NCBI GenBank assembly: GCA_017302135.1 | Contig: JAFLDZ010000027.1 | Location: 1 to 49,930 of the forward strand | Origin: Lysobacterales bacterium | GTDB taxonomy: Bacteria > Pseudomonadota > Gammaproteobacteria > Xanthomonadales > Xanthomonadaceae | Length of the DNA: 49,930 nucleotides | Direction: 5' to 3' | In this document: positions 16,480-25,382 of the stretch, in pieces | Position numbering within the stretch: the first letter of the stretch is position 1 | How the letters are laid out: every line of letters begins with the position of its first letter | Made by a program: the position numbers and the translations under genes | The notes under the pieces: generated by a model | What the model saw: only the letters and a program-made list of their open reading frames with translations | Told to the model about the DNA's origin: nothing | The model's database searches: none

Positions 16480-16827
16480 CGTGTCGTGTCTTCGCTTTGG
16501 AAGTGGAAGGAAAGGAGCGGCGGGCCCGATGCGCAATCAGGTCCGAAAACCGGCCGCATAGGGTAGCCGTTGGCTCGCAGCGAGACCAGCATCACTGATG
16601 CAGGCCCATACCGGCGGATCGGGTGTGAACGCGGCGCCCCGATGACGCGTGAATCCCGCCGTGGAACCTGTTTTTTGTTACGCTAACAGGCTGTCGAAAC
16701 CGCTCGCGATGCCAAGGACAGCGTTCGCGATGCGCAGACAGTCTTTGCAGACAGTTTTCCCGGTGTTCCGCCCCTCGCGCGGAAGCCCGGCACCCTCCGT
16801 CACGCTCCCCCACCGGCACGCTTCCCG
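16480..16827. other. Divergent spacer upstream of mreB
   Basis: This 348-bp region lies between the kinase gene (minus) and mreB (plus) and must hold the promoter of the shape operon. CCTGTT (16667-16672) and AACAGG (16685-16690) form a small dyad beside a T-run. No clear sigma-70 boxes were recognised and no coding region is evident. Confidence 0.5.
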
Positions 16828-17874
16828 ATGTTCAAAAAGTTTCGCGGCATGTTCTCCAACGACCTGTCCATCGATCTGGGCACGGCCAACACCCTCATTT
16901 TCGTCCGCGGCCAGGGCATCGTCCTGAACGAACCATCGGTGGTCGCGGTGCGCCACGACCGCGTCGGCGGCGGCAACCGTTCGGTCGCGGCGGTCGGCGC
17001 CGAAGCCAAGCAGATGCTTGGCCGCACCCCGGGACACATCACCACGGTGCGTCCGATGAAGGACGGCGTGATCGCCGACTTCACCTACACCGAGGAAATG
17101 CTCAAGCACTTCATCCGCAAGGTGCACAAGTCGCGCTTCCTCAAGCCCAGCCCGCGCGTGCTGGTGTGCGTGCCCTGCGGCTCGACGAATGTGGAACGCC
17201 GCGCGATCAAGGAATCGGCAGAAGAAGCCGGCGCCCGCGAGGTGTATCTGATCGAGGAACCGATGGCCGCCGCGATCGGCGCCGGCCTGCCGGTGACCGA
17301 AGCCCGCGGCTCGATGGTCATCGACGTCGGCGGCGGCACCACCGAGATCGCGGTGATCGCGCTCAACGGCATCGTCTACGCGCAGTCGGTGCGGATCGGC
17401 GGCGACCGCTTCGACGAGGCGATCATCAACTACGTGCGTCGCGCCCACGGCACCCTGATCGGCGAAGCCACCGCCGAGCGCATCAAGCTGACGATCGGCT
17501 GCGCCTATCCGCAGGCCACGGTCATGGAAATGGAAGTCTCCGGCCGCAATCTCGCCGAAGGCGTGCCGCGCATGATCAAGCTCAACTCCAACGAAGTGCT
17601 GGACGCGCTGCGCGAGCCGCTGGGCGGCATTACCAGCGCGGTCAAGCTGGCGCTGGAGCAGACCCCGCCGGAACTGTGCGCCGACGTCGCCGAGCGCGGC
17701 ATCGTGCTCACCGGCGGCGGTGCGCTGCTGCGCGACCTCGACAAGCTCATCAGCGAGGAAACCGGCCTGCACGTGCAGATCGCCGACGATCCGCTGACCT
17801 GCGTCGCCCGCGGTGGCGGTCGTGCGCTGGAGCTGGTCGACATGCACGGCAACGAGTTCTTCTCGCCGGAATGA
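16828..17874 (+). CDS. mreB: Rod shape-determining actin homologue MreB
   Basis: MreB forms membrane-bound filaments that guide lateral wall synthesis by the RodA/PBP2 complex. The 348-residue product has the amphipathic N-terminus MFKKFRGMFS, phosphate-1 motif DLSIDLGTANT, phosphate-2 motif VIDVGGGTTEIAVI and the C-terminal adenosine motif GIVLTGGGALLRDLD. The length matches the family (~347). It is the first gene of mreBCD-mrdA-rodA. The ATG has no strong Shine-Dalgarno, but conservation of MFKKFRG supports it. Confidence 0.98.
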   Translation: MFKKFRGMFSNDLSIDLGTANTLIFVRGQGIVLNEPSVVAVRHDRVGGGNRSVAAVGAEAKQMLGRTPGHITTVRPMKDGVIADFTYTEEMLKHFIRKVHKSRFLKPSPRVLVCVPCGSTNVERRAIKESAEEAGAREVYLIEEPMAAAIGAGLPVTEARGSMVIDVGGGTTEIAVIALNGIVYAQSVRIGGDRFDEAIINYVRRAHGTLIGEATAERIKLTIGCAYPQATVMEMEVSGRNLAEGVPRMIKLNSNEVLDALREPLGGITSAVKLALEQTPPELCADVAERGIVLTGGGALLRDLDKLISEETGLHVQIADDPLTCVARGGGRALELVDMHGNEFFSPE

Positions 17875-17881
17875 TCTTGTA

Positions 17882-17946
17882 TCCGGACACGGCACATCCC
17901 TGTGCCTGTCCGGAGAGATGGGCAAAACGCGTGGGTTTTGCCCATC
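17882..17946 (+). repeat. Two tandem hairpins in the mreB-mreC spacer
   Basis: Hairpin 1: TCCGGACACGGCACA (17882-17896) pairs with TGTGCCTGTCCGGA (17901-17914) over a 4-nt loop with one bulge. Hairpin 2: GATGGGCAAAAC (17917-17928) pairs perfectly with GTTTTGCCCATC (17935-17946). They begin 8 nt after the mreB stop. No T-run follows the second stem. They may protect the mreB message or reduce read-through so that MreB is made in excess over MreCD. Confidence 0.75.
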
Positions 17947-18042
17947 CCCGCAATCGGCCGTTGGCCGCTTGCGCCGGCCCCTCCCTGGACCGGGCCGTCC
18001 CCCTTTCAGCTTCTTCGCGAACTCCAGACCGAATTCCCTGAC

Positions 18043-18999
18043 GTGCCTCCCTACGCCGGCCCTTCCGCACATCGCTCCGAGGAGATCGCGGGCACGTTGC
18101 GGCTGCTGGTCGCGCTGGCGCTGGCGATCGCGCTGATGGTGCTGGACCATCGCGGCGGTTGGCTGACCGCGATCCGCGGGCAGATCGAAATCGTCGTGCA
18201 GCCGCTGTGGCGGCTGGCGGGCCTGCCTGCCAAGCTCGGCGACACCGTCCGCGACGACGCGTCCACGCGCGCCCGGCTGGCGAAAGACAACGAGACCCTG
18301 CGCAATGCGCTGCTGATCAGCAGCGCGCGGATCGCGCGGTTGCAGACCGCCGCCGCCGAGAACGCGCGACTGCGCGGCCTGCTCGGTGCTGCGGAGCAGG
18401 GCGGGCTCGACGTGCAGCTCGCGCCGATCCTCGACATCGCCCTCGATCCCACCCGCCAGCGCTTGGTGCTCGATATCGGCGCCGATCAGGGCGTGACCCA
18501 GGGACAGGCGGCGATCGACGCCGGCGGCTTGATCGGGCAGGTGATCGACGTGCGTCCGACCACCGCGACCGTGCTGCTGTTGACCGACCCCGACCATGCG
18601 GTACCGGTAGCGGTATCGCGCAACGGCATCCGTCTGGTCGCCTACGGGCGCGGCGACCGCCTCGAACTGGCGAATATCCCGACGTCCAGCGATGTGAAGG
18701 TCGGCGACCGGATCGTCACCTCGGGTCTCGGTGGACGGTTCCCGCCGGGCTTCCCGGTCGGCACGATCACGGAACTCCGGCGCGACGAGAGCCGCGCTTT
18801 TCTGGTCGGCGATCTGAAGCCGGCCGCGCAGCTCGATCGTGGCCGCGATGTGCTGCTGCTGCGGCGGTCGCGGACGGCTGCAGTTGTGCCGGCATCAGCC
18901 ACCGCTGCGGATCCGGCAAATGGGCCCACGGTTGCGCCGAAGTCTGCCGCCGCAACGGCCACAGCGACGACGCCCGCCACGACGGAGCCGGTGCGATGA
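18043..18999 (+). CDS. mreC: Rod shape-determining protein MreC
   Basis: MreC is the periplasmic scaffold that links MreB and MreD to PBP2. The 318-residue form has one N-terminal membrane helix (TLRLLVALALAIALMVLDHR, ~17-36), a coiled-coil stretch (~65-110: ARLAKDNETLRNAL ... ENARLRGLL) and the double beta-barrel core (~120-280), ending in an Ala/Thr/Pro-rich tail. The GTG at 18043 is preferred because VPPYAGPS precedes the helix directly. An ATG at 17902 would add 47 residues overlapping the spacer hairpins. The stop overlaps the mreD start (ATGA). Confidence 0.95.
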   Translation: MPPYAGPSAHRSEEIAGTLRLLVALALAIALMVLDHRGGWLTAIRGQIEIVVQPLWRLAGLPAKLGDTVRDDASTRARLAKDNETLRNALLISSARIARLQTAAAENARLRGLLGAAEQGGLDVQLAPILDIALDPTRQRLVLDIGADQGVTQGQAAIDAGGLIGQVIDVRPTTATVLLLTDPDHAVPVAVSRNGIRLVAYGRGDRLELANIPTSSDVKVGDRIVTSGLGGRFPPGFPVGTITELRRDESRAFLVGDLKPAAQLDRGRDVLLLRRSRTAAVVPASATAADPANGPTVAPKSAAATATATTPATTEPVR

Positions 19000-19475
19000 G
19001 TCGCGTGCGCCGCCCCTGGCTGTTCCCGGCGAGCATCGCCGTCGCGCTGCTGCTCGGCCTGCTGCCGCTGCCGGCGATGCTGCAACCGCTGCGGCCCTAC
19101 TGGCTCGCGCTGGTGCTGGCCTATTGGCTGCTGGAAGACCACGAGCGCGTCGGGCTGGGCCTGGCCTTCTGCATCGGCCTGCTCGCCGATGTCGCGTTCG
19201 GCAGCCTGCTGGGCGAACAGGCGCTGCGGCTGACGGTGATGACCTTCATCCTGCAGCGGTTCCGGCCGCAGCTGCGGTTCTTCCCGATGGCGCAGCAGGC
19301 GCTGGCGATCGCCGGTCTGCTGCTGAACGATCAGATCATCGTCGCGGCCATGCATCTGATGTTCGGCCAGCCGGTCCGTGGCTGGATGCAGTGGTGGACG
19401 CCGTTGATCGGTGCGCTGCTGTGGCCGCCGCTGTTCGTGCTGCTCGATGGCCTGCGCGTCGGCCGGAAAAAATAG
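18996..19475 (+). CDS. mreD: Rod shape-determining protein MreD
   Basis: This 159-residue inner-membrane protein has about five hydrophobic segments (PASIAVALLLGLLPLP, YWLALVLAYWLLED, LGLAFCIGLLADVAFGSLLG and others), typical of MreD. It works with MreB and MreC to place the elongation machinery. The ATG overlaps the mreC stop by 4 nt, so translation is probably coupled. Ten nucleotides separate it from mrdA. Confidence 0.95.
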   Translation: MSRVRRPWLFPASIAVALLLGLLPLPAMLQPLRPYWLALVLAYWLLEDHERVGLGLAFCIGLLADVAFGSLLGEQALRLTVMTFILQRFRPQLRFFPMAQQALAIAGLLLNDQIIVAAMHLMFGQPVRGWMQWWTPLIGALLWPPLFVLLDGLRVGRKK

Positions 19476-19485
19476 GCACGACACG

Positions 19486-21501
19486 ATGCGCCGCCGCTAC
19501 GTCAAGAATTCCGCCCAGGAAGCCACGCAGTTCCGCGCCCGTGCCGCGATCGGTTTCATCGCGGTGGCGCTTGCGCTCGTCGGCCTGTCGCTGTGGTACT
19601 TCAAGCTGCAGGTGCTTGAGCACACCGACTACGCCAAACGTTCCGAAGCCAACCGGGTGAAACAGCGGCCGGAAGTGCCGGCGCGCGGCCTGATCTACGA
19701 CCGCAAGGGCCGCGTGCTCGCCGACAACGTGCCGGCGTATCGTCTTGATGTTGTGCCCGGCGAAGCCGGCGACATGGATGCGCTGGTCGCGTCGCTGTCG
19801 AAGATCATCGCGCTCACGCCCGACGACATCGAGCGCTTCAACGACACCCGCCGCGTCACCCGCAGTTTCCTGCCGGTAACCCTGCGCTTGCGCATCACCG
19901 ACGAAGAGGCGGCGCGCTTCGCGGTCGATCGCTGGCGCTATCCCGGCGTCGAACTGGTGCCGTATCTCACCCGCCGCTATCCCTACGGCGATCTGTTCGG
20001 ACACGTGATCGGCTATGTCGGCCGCGTCGATAAACAGGATCTGGAAAAACTCGGCGAAGGCACCGCCGCATTCAGCCACACCGGCAAGTCGGGTATCGAA
20101 CGGTATTACGACGAGATCCTGCGCGGCGAGATCGGTTACGAGCAGATCGAAACCAATGTCGATGGCCGGATCATCGGCAGCCTCGGCCGGATTCCCGCGA
20201 AACCCGGCGTCGACCTGCGCCTGAGCATCGATGCCGACCTGCAGCGCGCCGCGATCATCGCGTTCGGCGACCTCACCGGTTCCGCGGTGGTGCTCGATCC
20301 GCGCAGCGGTGAAGTGCTGGCGATGGTCAGCTTGCCCACCTACGATCCGAACCTGTTCGTCAACGGCATTTCGCACGCGAACTATCGACTGTTGATGGAC
20401 GATCCGGCGAAACCGCTGTTCAACCGCAACGTGCTCGGCGGCGTCGCGCCGGGCTCCACGCTCAAGCCGCTGATCACGCTCGCCGGCCTCGACAGCGGCC
20501 TGCGCACGCCCGACGACAAAGTGCTGTCGACCGGCGAGTTCCGCATCCCCGGCCAGAAGCGCGGCTATCGCGATTCGCACGGCGGCGGTCACGGCTGGAC
20601 CGACGCGCGCAAAGCGATCGGCGACTCGGTCAACACTTACTACTACCGGCTGTCGCTGGACATGGGCATCCGCAAATTCGACGAATACCTGTCGCTGTAC
20701 GGGTTCGGCGCACCGACCGGCATCGACCTTGCCGGCGAGACCAGCGGCATCCTGCCGTCGCCGGAGTGGAAAGCGAAGAACGCGAAGAAGCAGGGCCCGT
20801 GGTATGCCGGCGATACCATCATCTCCAGCATCGGCCAGGGTTTCTGGAAGGCCACACCGCTGCAGTTGGCGCAGGGCACCGCTGCGCTGGCCAGCGATGG
20901 TCTGCTGCGGCGCCCGCATCTGGTCAGCGCGCGCCGCGACGATTTCGACAAGCCCTGGACGATGGTCGAACAACCGGCGCCGCGTGCGATCAGTCGCAGC
21001 GCCGCGCATCTGCAGGTGGTGCGCGACGGCATGATCCGCACCGTGCATGGCCCGGGCGGCACTGCGCGCGTGATCAGCGGTGGGCTGCCGTATCACATCG
21101 CCGGCAAGACCGGCACCGCGCAGGTCGTCAGCCGCCGCGGCAACATCAGCATCAATCCACGCAATCTGCCGATGCATCTGCGGCATCGCGCGCTGTTCAC
21201 CGGCTACGCGCCGGCCGAGGATCCGACCATTGCGCTCGCGGTGGTGGTCGAAGGCGGCGGCTACGGCGCCAGCACCGCTGCGCCGATCGCGCGCAAGATC
21301 CTCGACGCATGGCTGCTCGGCAAAATGCCGGAACCGGATCCGGCGGCCATGGCGGCCGCGCTGGCGACCAATCCCTTCGCGAATGTCGTCTCCGGTGCGA
21401 GCACGGCGCCGACAACACCTGCGGTCACGAATGCAGGCGCCGAGCCTGTTACCGCAAAGCCCGTCACCGCTGAGCCCGCTACCGCCGAGCCTGCGCCATG
21501 A
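19486..21501 (+). CDS. mrdA: Penicillin-binding protein 2, elongation transpeptidase
   Basis: PBP2 cross-links peptidoglycan during cell elongation. The 671-residue protein has an N-terminal membrane helix (~22-40) and a pedestal domain beginning near RPEVPARGLIYDRKGR. The transpeptidase domain carries the SxxK motif STLK (S324 nucleophile, K327), SVN (S381-N383) and KTGT (K541). The C-terminal ~45 residues are an Ala/Thr/Pro-rich tail with PVTAKPVTAEPATAEP repeats, absent from E. coli PBP2 (633 aa). The start at 19486 is 10 nt after mreD, and an upstream in-frame start would overlap mreD extensively. The stop overlaps rodA by ATGA. Confidence 0.97.
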   Translation: MRRRYVKNSAQEATQFRARAAIGFIAVALALVGLSLWYFKLQVLEHTDYAKRSEANRVKQRPEVPARGLIYDRKGRVLADNVPAYRLDVVPGEAGDMDALVASLSKIIALTPDDIERFNDTRRVTRSFLPVTLRLRITDEEAARFAVDRWRYPGVELVPYLTRRYPYGDLFGHVIGYVGRVDKQDLEKLGEGTAAFSHTGKSGIERYYDEILRGEIGYEQIETNVDGRIIGSLGRIPAKPGVDLRLSIDADLQRAAIIAFGDLTGSAVVLDPRSGEVLAMVSLPTYDPNLFVNGISHANYRLLMDDPAKPLFNRNVLGGVAPGSTLKPLITLAGLDSGLRTPDDKVLSTGEFRIPGQKRGYRDSHGGGHGWTDARKAIGDSVNTYYYRLSLDMGIRKFDEYLSLYGFGAPTGIDLAGETSGILPSPEWKAKNAKKQGPWYAGDTIISSIGQGFWKATPLQLAQGTAALASDGLLRRPHLVSARRDDFDKPWTMVEQPAPRAISRSAAHLQVVRDGMIRTVHGPGGTARVISGGLPYHIAGKTGTAQVVSRRGNISINPRNLPMHLRHRALFTGYAPAEDPTIALAVVVEGGGYGASTAAPIARKILDAWLLGKMPEPDPAAMAAALATNPFANVVSGASTAPTTPAVTNAGAEPVTAKPVTAEPATAEPAP

Positions 21502-22595
21502 CCACCTTCGTCCGCTGGCTGCTGGATATTTTCCTGCGCCTCACCCGCACGCTCGACTGGCCTTTGCTGATGGCACTGCTGGCGCTGATGGGCGTGGGTC
21601 TCGCGGTGCTGTACAGCGCCGGCAACGAAAGCCCGCGCCTGGTGATGGCGCAGGGTGCCCGCTACGGTGTCGGTCTTGCCGCGATGTGGCTGCTCTCGCG
21701 CGTGCCCACCACGCAGCTGCGCAGCGTGACGCCGCTGGTGTTCGCGGGCTCGCTGCTGCCGCTGGTGGCGGTGCTGTTCATCGGCCAGGGCAAGCACGGC
21801 AATCACTGGATCAATCTCGGCGTGTTCTATTTCCAGCCGGCCGAAGTGCTGAAGCTCAGTCTGCCGATGATGGTCGCGTGGTTCCTGCATCGCGAGCGAC
21901 TACCGCCGCGCGTGCTCACCGTGCTCACGGCCGGGGCGATCATCGCCGCGCCGACGCTGCTGATCCTGCTGCAGCCCGACTTCGGCACCGCCATGCTGGT
22001 CGCCGCCAGCGGCGCATTCGCACTGTTCCTCGCCGGCCTGCCGTGGCGCTGGTTTGCGGCTGCTGGCGCCAGCGTCGCCGCCGCCGCACCGGTCGCGTGG
22101 TTCTGGCTGCTGCGGCCATATCAGAAAGACCGCATCCGCACCTTCCTCAATCCCGAATCCGACCCGCTCGGCACCGGCTGGAACATCATCCAATCGAAGA
22201 TCGCGATCGGCTCCGGCAACTGGACCGGCCAGGGTTGGGGCCAAGGCACGCAGTCGCATCTCGATTACCTGCCCGAGCACACCACCGATTTCATCTTCGC
22301 CGTGCTGTCGGAAGAATTCGGCTGGGTCGGCGTGACGGTCGTGCTCGCGCTGTACGCGTTCGTCGTCGGTCGCTGCCTGTGGATCGCCAGCGAAGCGCGC
22401 GACACCTACTCGCGACTGCTCGCCGGCGCGCTCGGCCTCGCTTTTTCGGTCTACGTGATCGTCAACGGCAGCATGATCTCCGGCCTGCTGCCGGTGGTCG
22501 GCGTGCCGATGCCGCTGCTCAGCTACGGCGGCACTGCGGCGGTGTCGCTGCTTGCGGGACTGGGCGTGGTGATGGCGATGAAAGAGCGGCGTTGA
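21498..22595 (+). CDS. rodA: Peptidoglycan glycosyltransferase RodA (SEDS family)
   Basis: RodA polymerises lipid II into glycan strands in complex with PBP2. The 365-residue protein has about ten membrane segments and the SEDS signatures: QPDFGTAMLV, NPESDPLGTGWNIIQSKIAIGSG, and HTTDFIFAVLSEEFGWVG with the conserved catalytic-region Asp. The C-terminal GLLPVVGVPMPLLSYGGTA stretch is also typical. It overlaps mrdA by 4 nt, so synthesis of the two partners is probably coupled. It is the last gene of the shape operon and is convergent with the next gene 18 bp away. Confidence 0.97.
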   Translation: MTTFVRWLLDIFLRLTRTLDWPLLMALLALMGVGLAVLYSAGNESPRLVMAQGARYGVGLAAMWLLSRVPTTQLRSVTPLVFAGSLLPLVAVLFIGQGKHGNHWINLGVFYFQPAEVLKLSLPMMVAWFLHRERLPPRVLTVLTAGAIIAAPTLLILLQPDFGTAMLVAASGAFALFLAGLPWRWFAAAGASVAAAAPVAWFWLLRPYQKDRIRTFLNPESDPLGTGWNIIQSKIAIGSGNWTGQGWGQGTQSHLDYLPEHTTDFIFAVLSEEFGWVGVTVVLALYAFVVGRCLWIASEARDTYSRLLAGALGLAFSVYVIVNGSMISGLLPVVGVPMPLLSYGGTAAVSLLAGLGVVMAMKERR

Positions 22596-22613
22596 TGGTG
22601 CGGGTTGCCAACG

Positions 22614-23426
22614 TTACGTTGCGTGTCTGCTGCGCGTGCGTGGCCCCGCGACTTTCAGCAACTGCTTGAAATAAAACCCGGGCAACCAGCGCTTCAACCG
22701 CCAGCGCATCGGTTCGCGTCTGGTCGGGATGATCATGAATTCGCCGCGTTCCGCCGCCGCGAACACCTTGTCGGCGACGCCGTCGAGCGTGTCCGGCGAG
22801 GTGTCCATCAGTTTGATCACCTTCGCCTTGACCTTGTCGCTGGCGAACGCGGTTTCCAGCAGATTGGTGCGGAAGAACGCGGGGCAGATCACGCTGACGC
22901 GGACGCCGTGATGATGCGTTTCGGCACGCAGTTGCTCCGACAGGGCGACCACGGCGGCCTTCGCGACGCCATACGTCATCATCCCCGGTGCACCGGCGAG
23001 ACCCGCGAAACTCGCGGTGTTGATGATCTGTCCTTTGCGCGCGGCCAGCATCGCGGGCAGGAACAGCCGGCAACCGCGCACGACGCCGACCAGATCGACG
23101 TCCAGGATTTTCCGCCATTCTTCCATCGTGGTTTCGACCATCGGCCCGACCGACGCGATGCCTGCGTTGTTGATCAACACGTCCAGCCCGCCCCATTCGC
23201 GCTCGATGCGATCGTGCAGCGCCTGCATCGACGCGTCGTCGCCGACATCGGCAGCATGGGCAAGATGACCGGTGCCCGACAGCGCCGCTGCTGCGGCTTC
23301 GGCGCGGTCCGCGAGCAGATCGACGCAGGCCACGCGCGCACCGCTGCGCGCATAGCGGTGCGCGAGGGCGAGACCCAGCCCGCTGCCGGCCCCGGTGATC
23401 AATACGCGTCGTCGATTCGTGTCCAT
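22614..23426 (-). CDS. Short-chain dehydrogenase/reductase
   Basis: This 270-residue classical SDR has the cofactor motif TGAGSGLG (~11-18), NNAG (~86-89), the catalytic serine in NTASFAG and YGVAK (Tyr and Lys of the catalytic set). An acidic residue after beta-2 (CVDLL) suggests NAD(H) preference. The C-terminus is basic (RWRLKRWLPGFYFKQLLKVAG...RTRSRH), which may favour membrane contact. The substrate is not predictable. It is divergent from the second SDR gene at 23516, with about 90 bp between starts. Confidence 0.9.
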   Translation of the reverse strand: MDTNRRRVLITGAGSGLGLALAHRYARSGARVACVDLLADRAEAAAAALSGTGHLAHAADVGDDASMQALHDRIEREWGGLDVLINNAGIASVGPMVETTMEEWRKILDVDLVGVVRGCRLFLPAMLAARKGQIINTASFAGLAGAPGMMTYGVAKAAVVALSEQLRAETHHHGVRVSVICPAFFRTNLLETAFASDKVKAKVIKLMDTSPDTLDGVADKVFAAAERGEFMIIPTRREPMRWRLKRWLPGFYFKQLLKVAGPRTRSRHAT

Positions 23427-23515
23427 GGGTGCCGTTCGTGTGCTGTGCTAGTCTCGGCAGCATAGCAAGCCGCCGCATGCGCGCTCTCGTTTCCATCCCA
23501 GGATTTGGCCCATCC

Positions 23516-24286
23516 ATGTCGACACCCGACCCTCTCTTCGACCTCACCGGCAAGATCGCATTGGTCAGCGGCGCATCGCGCGGCATCGGCGAATCCATCG
23601 CCCATCTGCTAGCCGCGCATGGCGCGCATATCGTCTGCACATCGCGCAATGTCGAAGCGTGCGCGGTGGTCGCGGAGGCGATCCGCACAGCCGGCGGCTC
23701 CGCCGAAGCGCACGCGCTGCACGTCGGCGATCCCGATGCGATCGAAGCACTGTTCGATGCTTTGGACGCGGCCGGAAAAGCCCCCGATATCCTGGTCAAC
23801 AACGCCGCCGCCAATCCGTATTTCGGTCCGATGATCGACATGGATCTGGGCAGCTACCAGAAAACCGTCGATGTGAATCTGCGCGGTTATTTCTGGGCGA
23901 CGGTGCAGGCGGCCCGGCGGATGAAGGCCAAGGGCGGCGGCAGTATCGTCAATATCGCATCGGTGAACGCGAAGCGGCCTGCGGCCGGGCAGGGTGTCTA
24001 TTCGATGACCAAGGCGGGCATCGTCAATATGACCGAAGGTTTCGCGAAGGAGCTGGCTGCGCACGGTGTCCGCATCAATGCGGTGTTGCCGGGCTTGACC
24101 GATACGAAGTTCGCGTCGGCCATCACGTCCAATCCGAAGCTGATGGGCATGATGTCGCAGTTGATTCCGATGGGGCGCAGTGCGCAGCCGGACGAGATCG
24201 CGCCGGCAGTGTTGTTTTTGTGTTCGCCGGCTGCGGGTTATGTTACTGGTACTTGTCTTGTGGTGGATGGGGGTTATTTGGCGTAG
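23516..24286 (+). CDS. Short-chain dehydrogenase/reductase
   Basis: The 256-residue SDR has SGASRGIG (~18-25), NNAAAN, the catalytic serine in NIASVNAKRP and YSMTKAG (catalytic Tyr/Lys), and ends VTGTCLVVDGGYLA like many fabG-type enzymes. An Arg after beta-2 (CTSRN) suggests NADP(H). The chosen ATG gives the usual N-terminal length. An upstream ATG at 23477 would add 13 residues without support. The last ~80 bp of the gene and the following spacer are visibly richer in T and G than the rest. Confidence 0.9.
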   Translation: MSTPDPLFDLTGKIALVSGASRGIGESIAHLLAAHGAHIVCTSRNVEACAVVAEAIRTAGGSAEAHALHVGDPDAIEALFDALDAAGKAPDILVNNAAANPYFGPMIDMDLGSYQKTVDVNLRGYFWATVQAARRMKAKGGGSIVNIASVNAKRPAAGQGVYSMTKAGIVNMTEGFAKELAAHGVRINAVLPGLTDTKFASAITSNPKLMGMMSQLIPMGRSAQPDEIAPAVLFLCSPAAGYVTGTCLVVDGGYLA

Positions 24287-24536
24287 TTGTGCGAGTTTTG
24301 CTTGATGCGTGTCGGTTGTAATTTCGTGGATGTGATTTGGGTAAGGCCTGGGGCCATGAATCAGCGGCATCGAAATTGACATCAAAAGCGCCGCAAGAAT
24401 CGATGGATCGTATCAACAGCATGCGTGCTCGCACAGAAGAAAGGAATTGCTGTCCGGGAGTCGTAAGGTAGAAAACGCAAACAAAGCAGTGAAGAACAGT
24501 CCGTCAGCATGTCCAACCGACACGCGCAGACCCACG

Positions 24537-25382
24537 CTAAAGCTGCCCACTCCCATCATCCCCACGACGCCCCGGAATCCTGCGCTTCGGCGCCTGCGCC
24601 TCCCGTTCCGCCATATCGCGCACGCGCTGCCCAGCGCCCTGGATCAGCGATGGCAACAGCTGCGCCTCCGGCAGATGCTTCCAGTACTTCTGCGGCATTT
24701 CCTGACGCATCATCCTTGGATTGAGTCGCGACGGATTGAAGATGTTCGCGTAGTACGTGCGCCAGAGATCCTCGCGCGCGTCGTCGTCGGGCGCCTCGCT
24801 GCGCTGCGCGCCGGGGCCGAATGCCAGCGCGCTGCCGTCCCACGCCACGCTGCGATAGGGCGTGAGGATCGCCCAGCGCATCCCCACGAAGCGGCGCGCG
24901 AAGAACGGGGCGACGCGATCGAGAATCCAGTGGTCCGGCTCGAACCACGCGATGAACGCATCCGCTTCGCCCGGCACTTCGCGAAAGCGCACGAAGGCTT
25001 TCATCTTGTGGGTGTCGCGGCCGACCATCTTCGCCATCTCCGCCGCGCGGCGGGTGTCGGGATCGGTGACGCGCGCCAGCAGATGTGGTTCGCCCTGCGC
25101 GATCCGCCACGCGATGCGGTACAGCAGCGCGTATCGCTGGGGATCGCGATGGCAGAGCACGGTACTGGCGATGTCGAAGAATGCTGCGGGCACATGCGGT
25201 GTCGCCCGCAGTGGCGGCACGCTCGACAGTTCGATGCCGGCAAGCAGACTGCCCTGTGCGTCGCCGTTCCATGCGATCGCTTCGGGCGCGATGTTCGCGC
25301 GCAGCGCGGCGCGCGCGGCTATTCGCCAGGTGCCGAGATCCCACGCCGGGTCGACGGTCGCACTGTAGCTGCCGGTGTTCAT
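24537..25382 (-). CDS. TIGR03915-like putative DNA repair/metabolism protein
   Basis: The 281-residue protein has features recalled from the TIGR03915 family of partners of a radical SAM protein: WRIAQGEPHLLARVTDPD, then REVPGEADAFIAWFEPDHWILDRVAPFFARRF and a C-terminal PQKYWKHLPEAQLL. In some bacteria this domain is fused to a uracil-DNA-glycosylase-like module. Here it is separate. Its ATG overlaps the stop of the upstream radical SAM gene (ATGA), so the two are co-translated. No catalytic motif is obvious and the biochemical role is unknown. Confidence 0.8.
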   Translation of the reverse strand: MNTGSYSATVDPAWDLGTWRIAARAALRANIAPEAIAWNGDAQGSLLAGIELSSVPPLRATPHVPAAFFDIASTVLCHRDPQRYALLYRIAWRIAQGEPHLLARVTDPDTRRAAEMAKMVGRDTHKMKAFVRFREVPGEADAFIAWFEPDHWILDRVAPFFARRFVGMRWAILTPYRSVAWDGSALAFGPGAQRSEAPDDDAREDLWRTYYANIFNPSRLNPRMMRQEMPQKYWKHLPEAQLLPSLIQGAGQRVRDMAEREAQAPKRRIPGRRGDDGSGQL

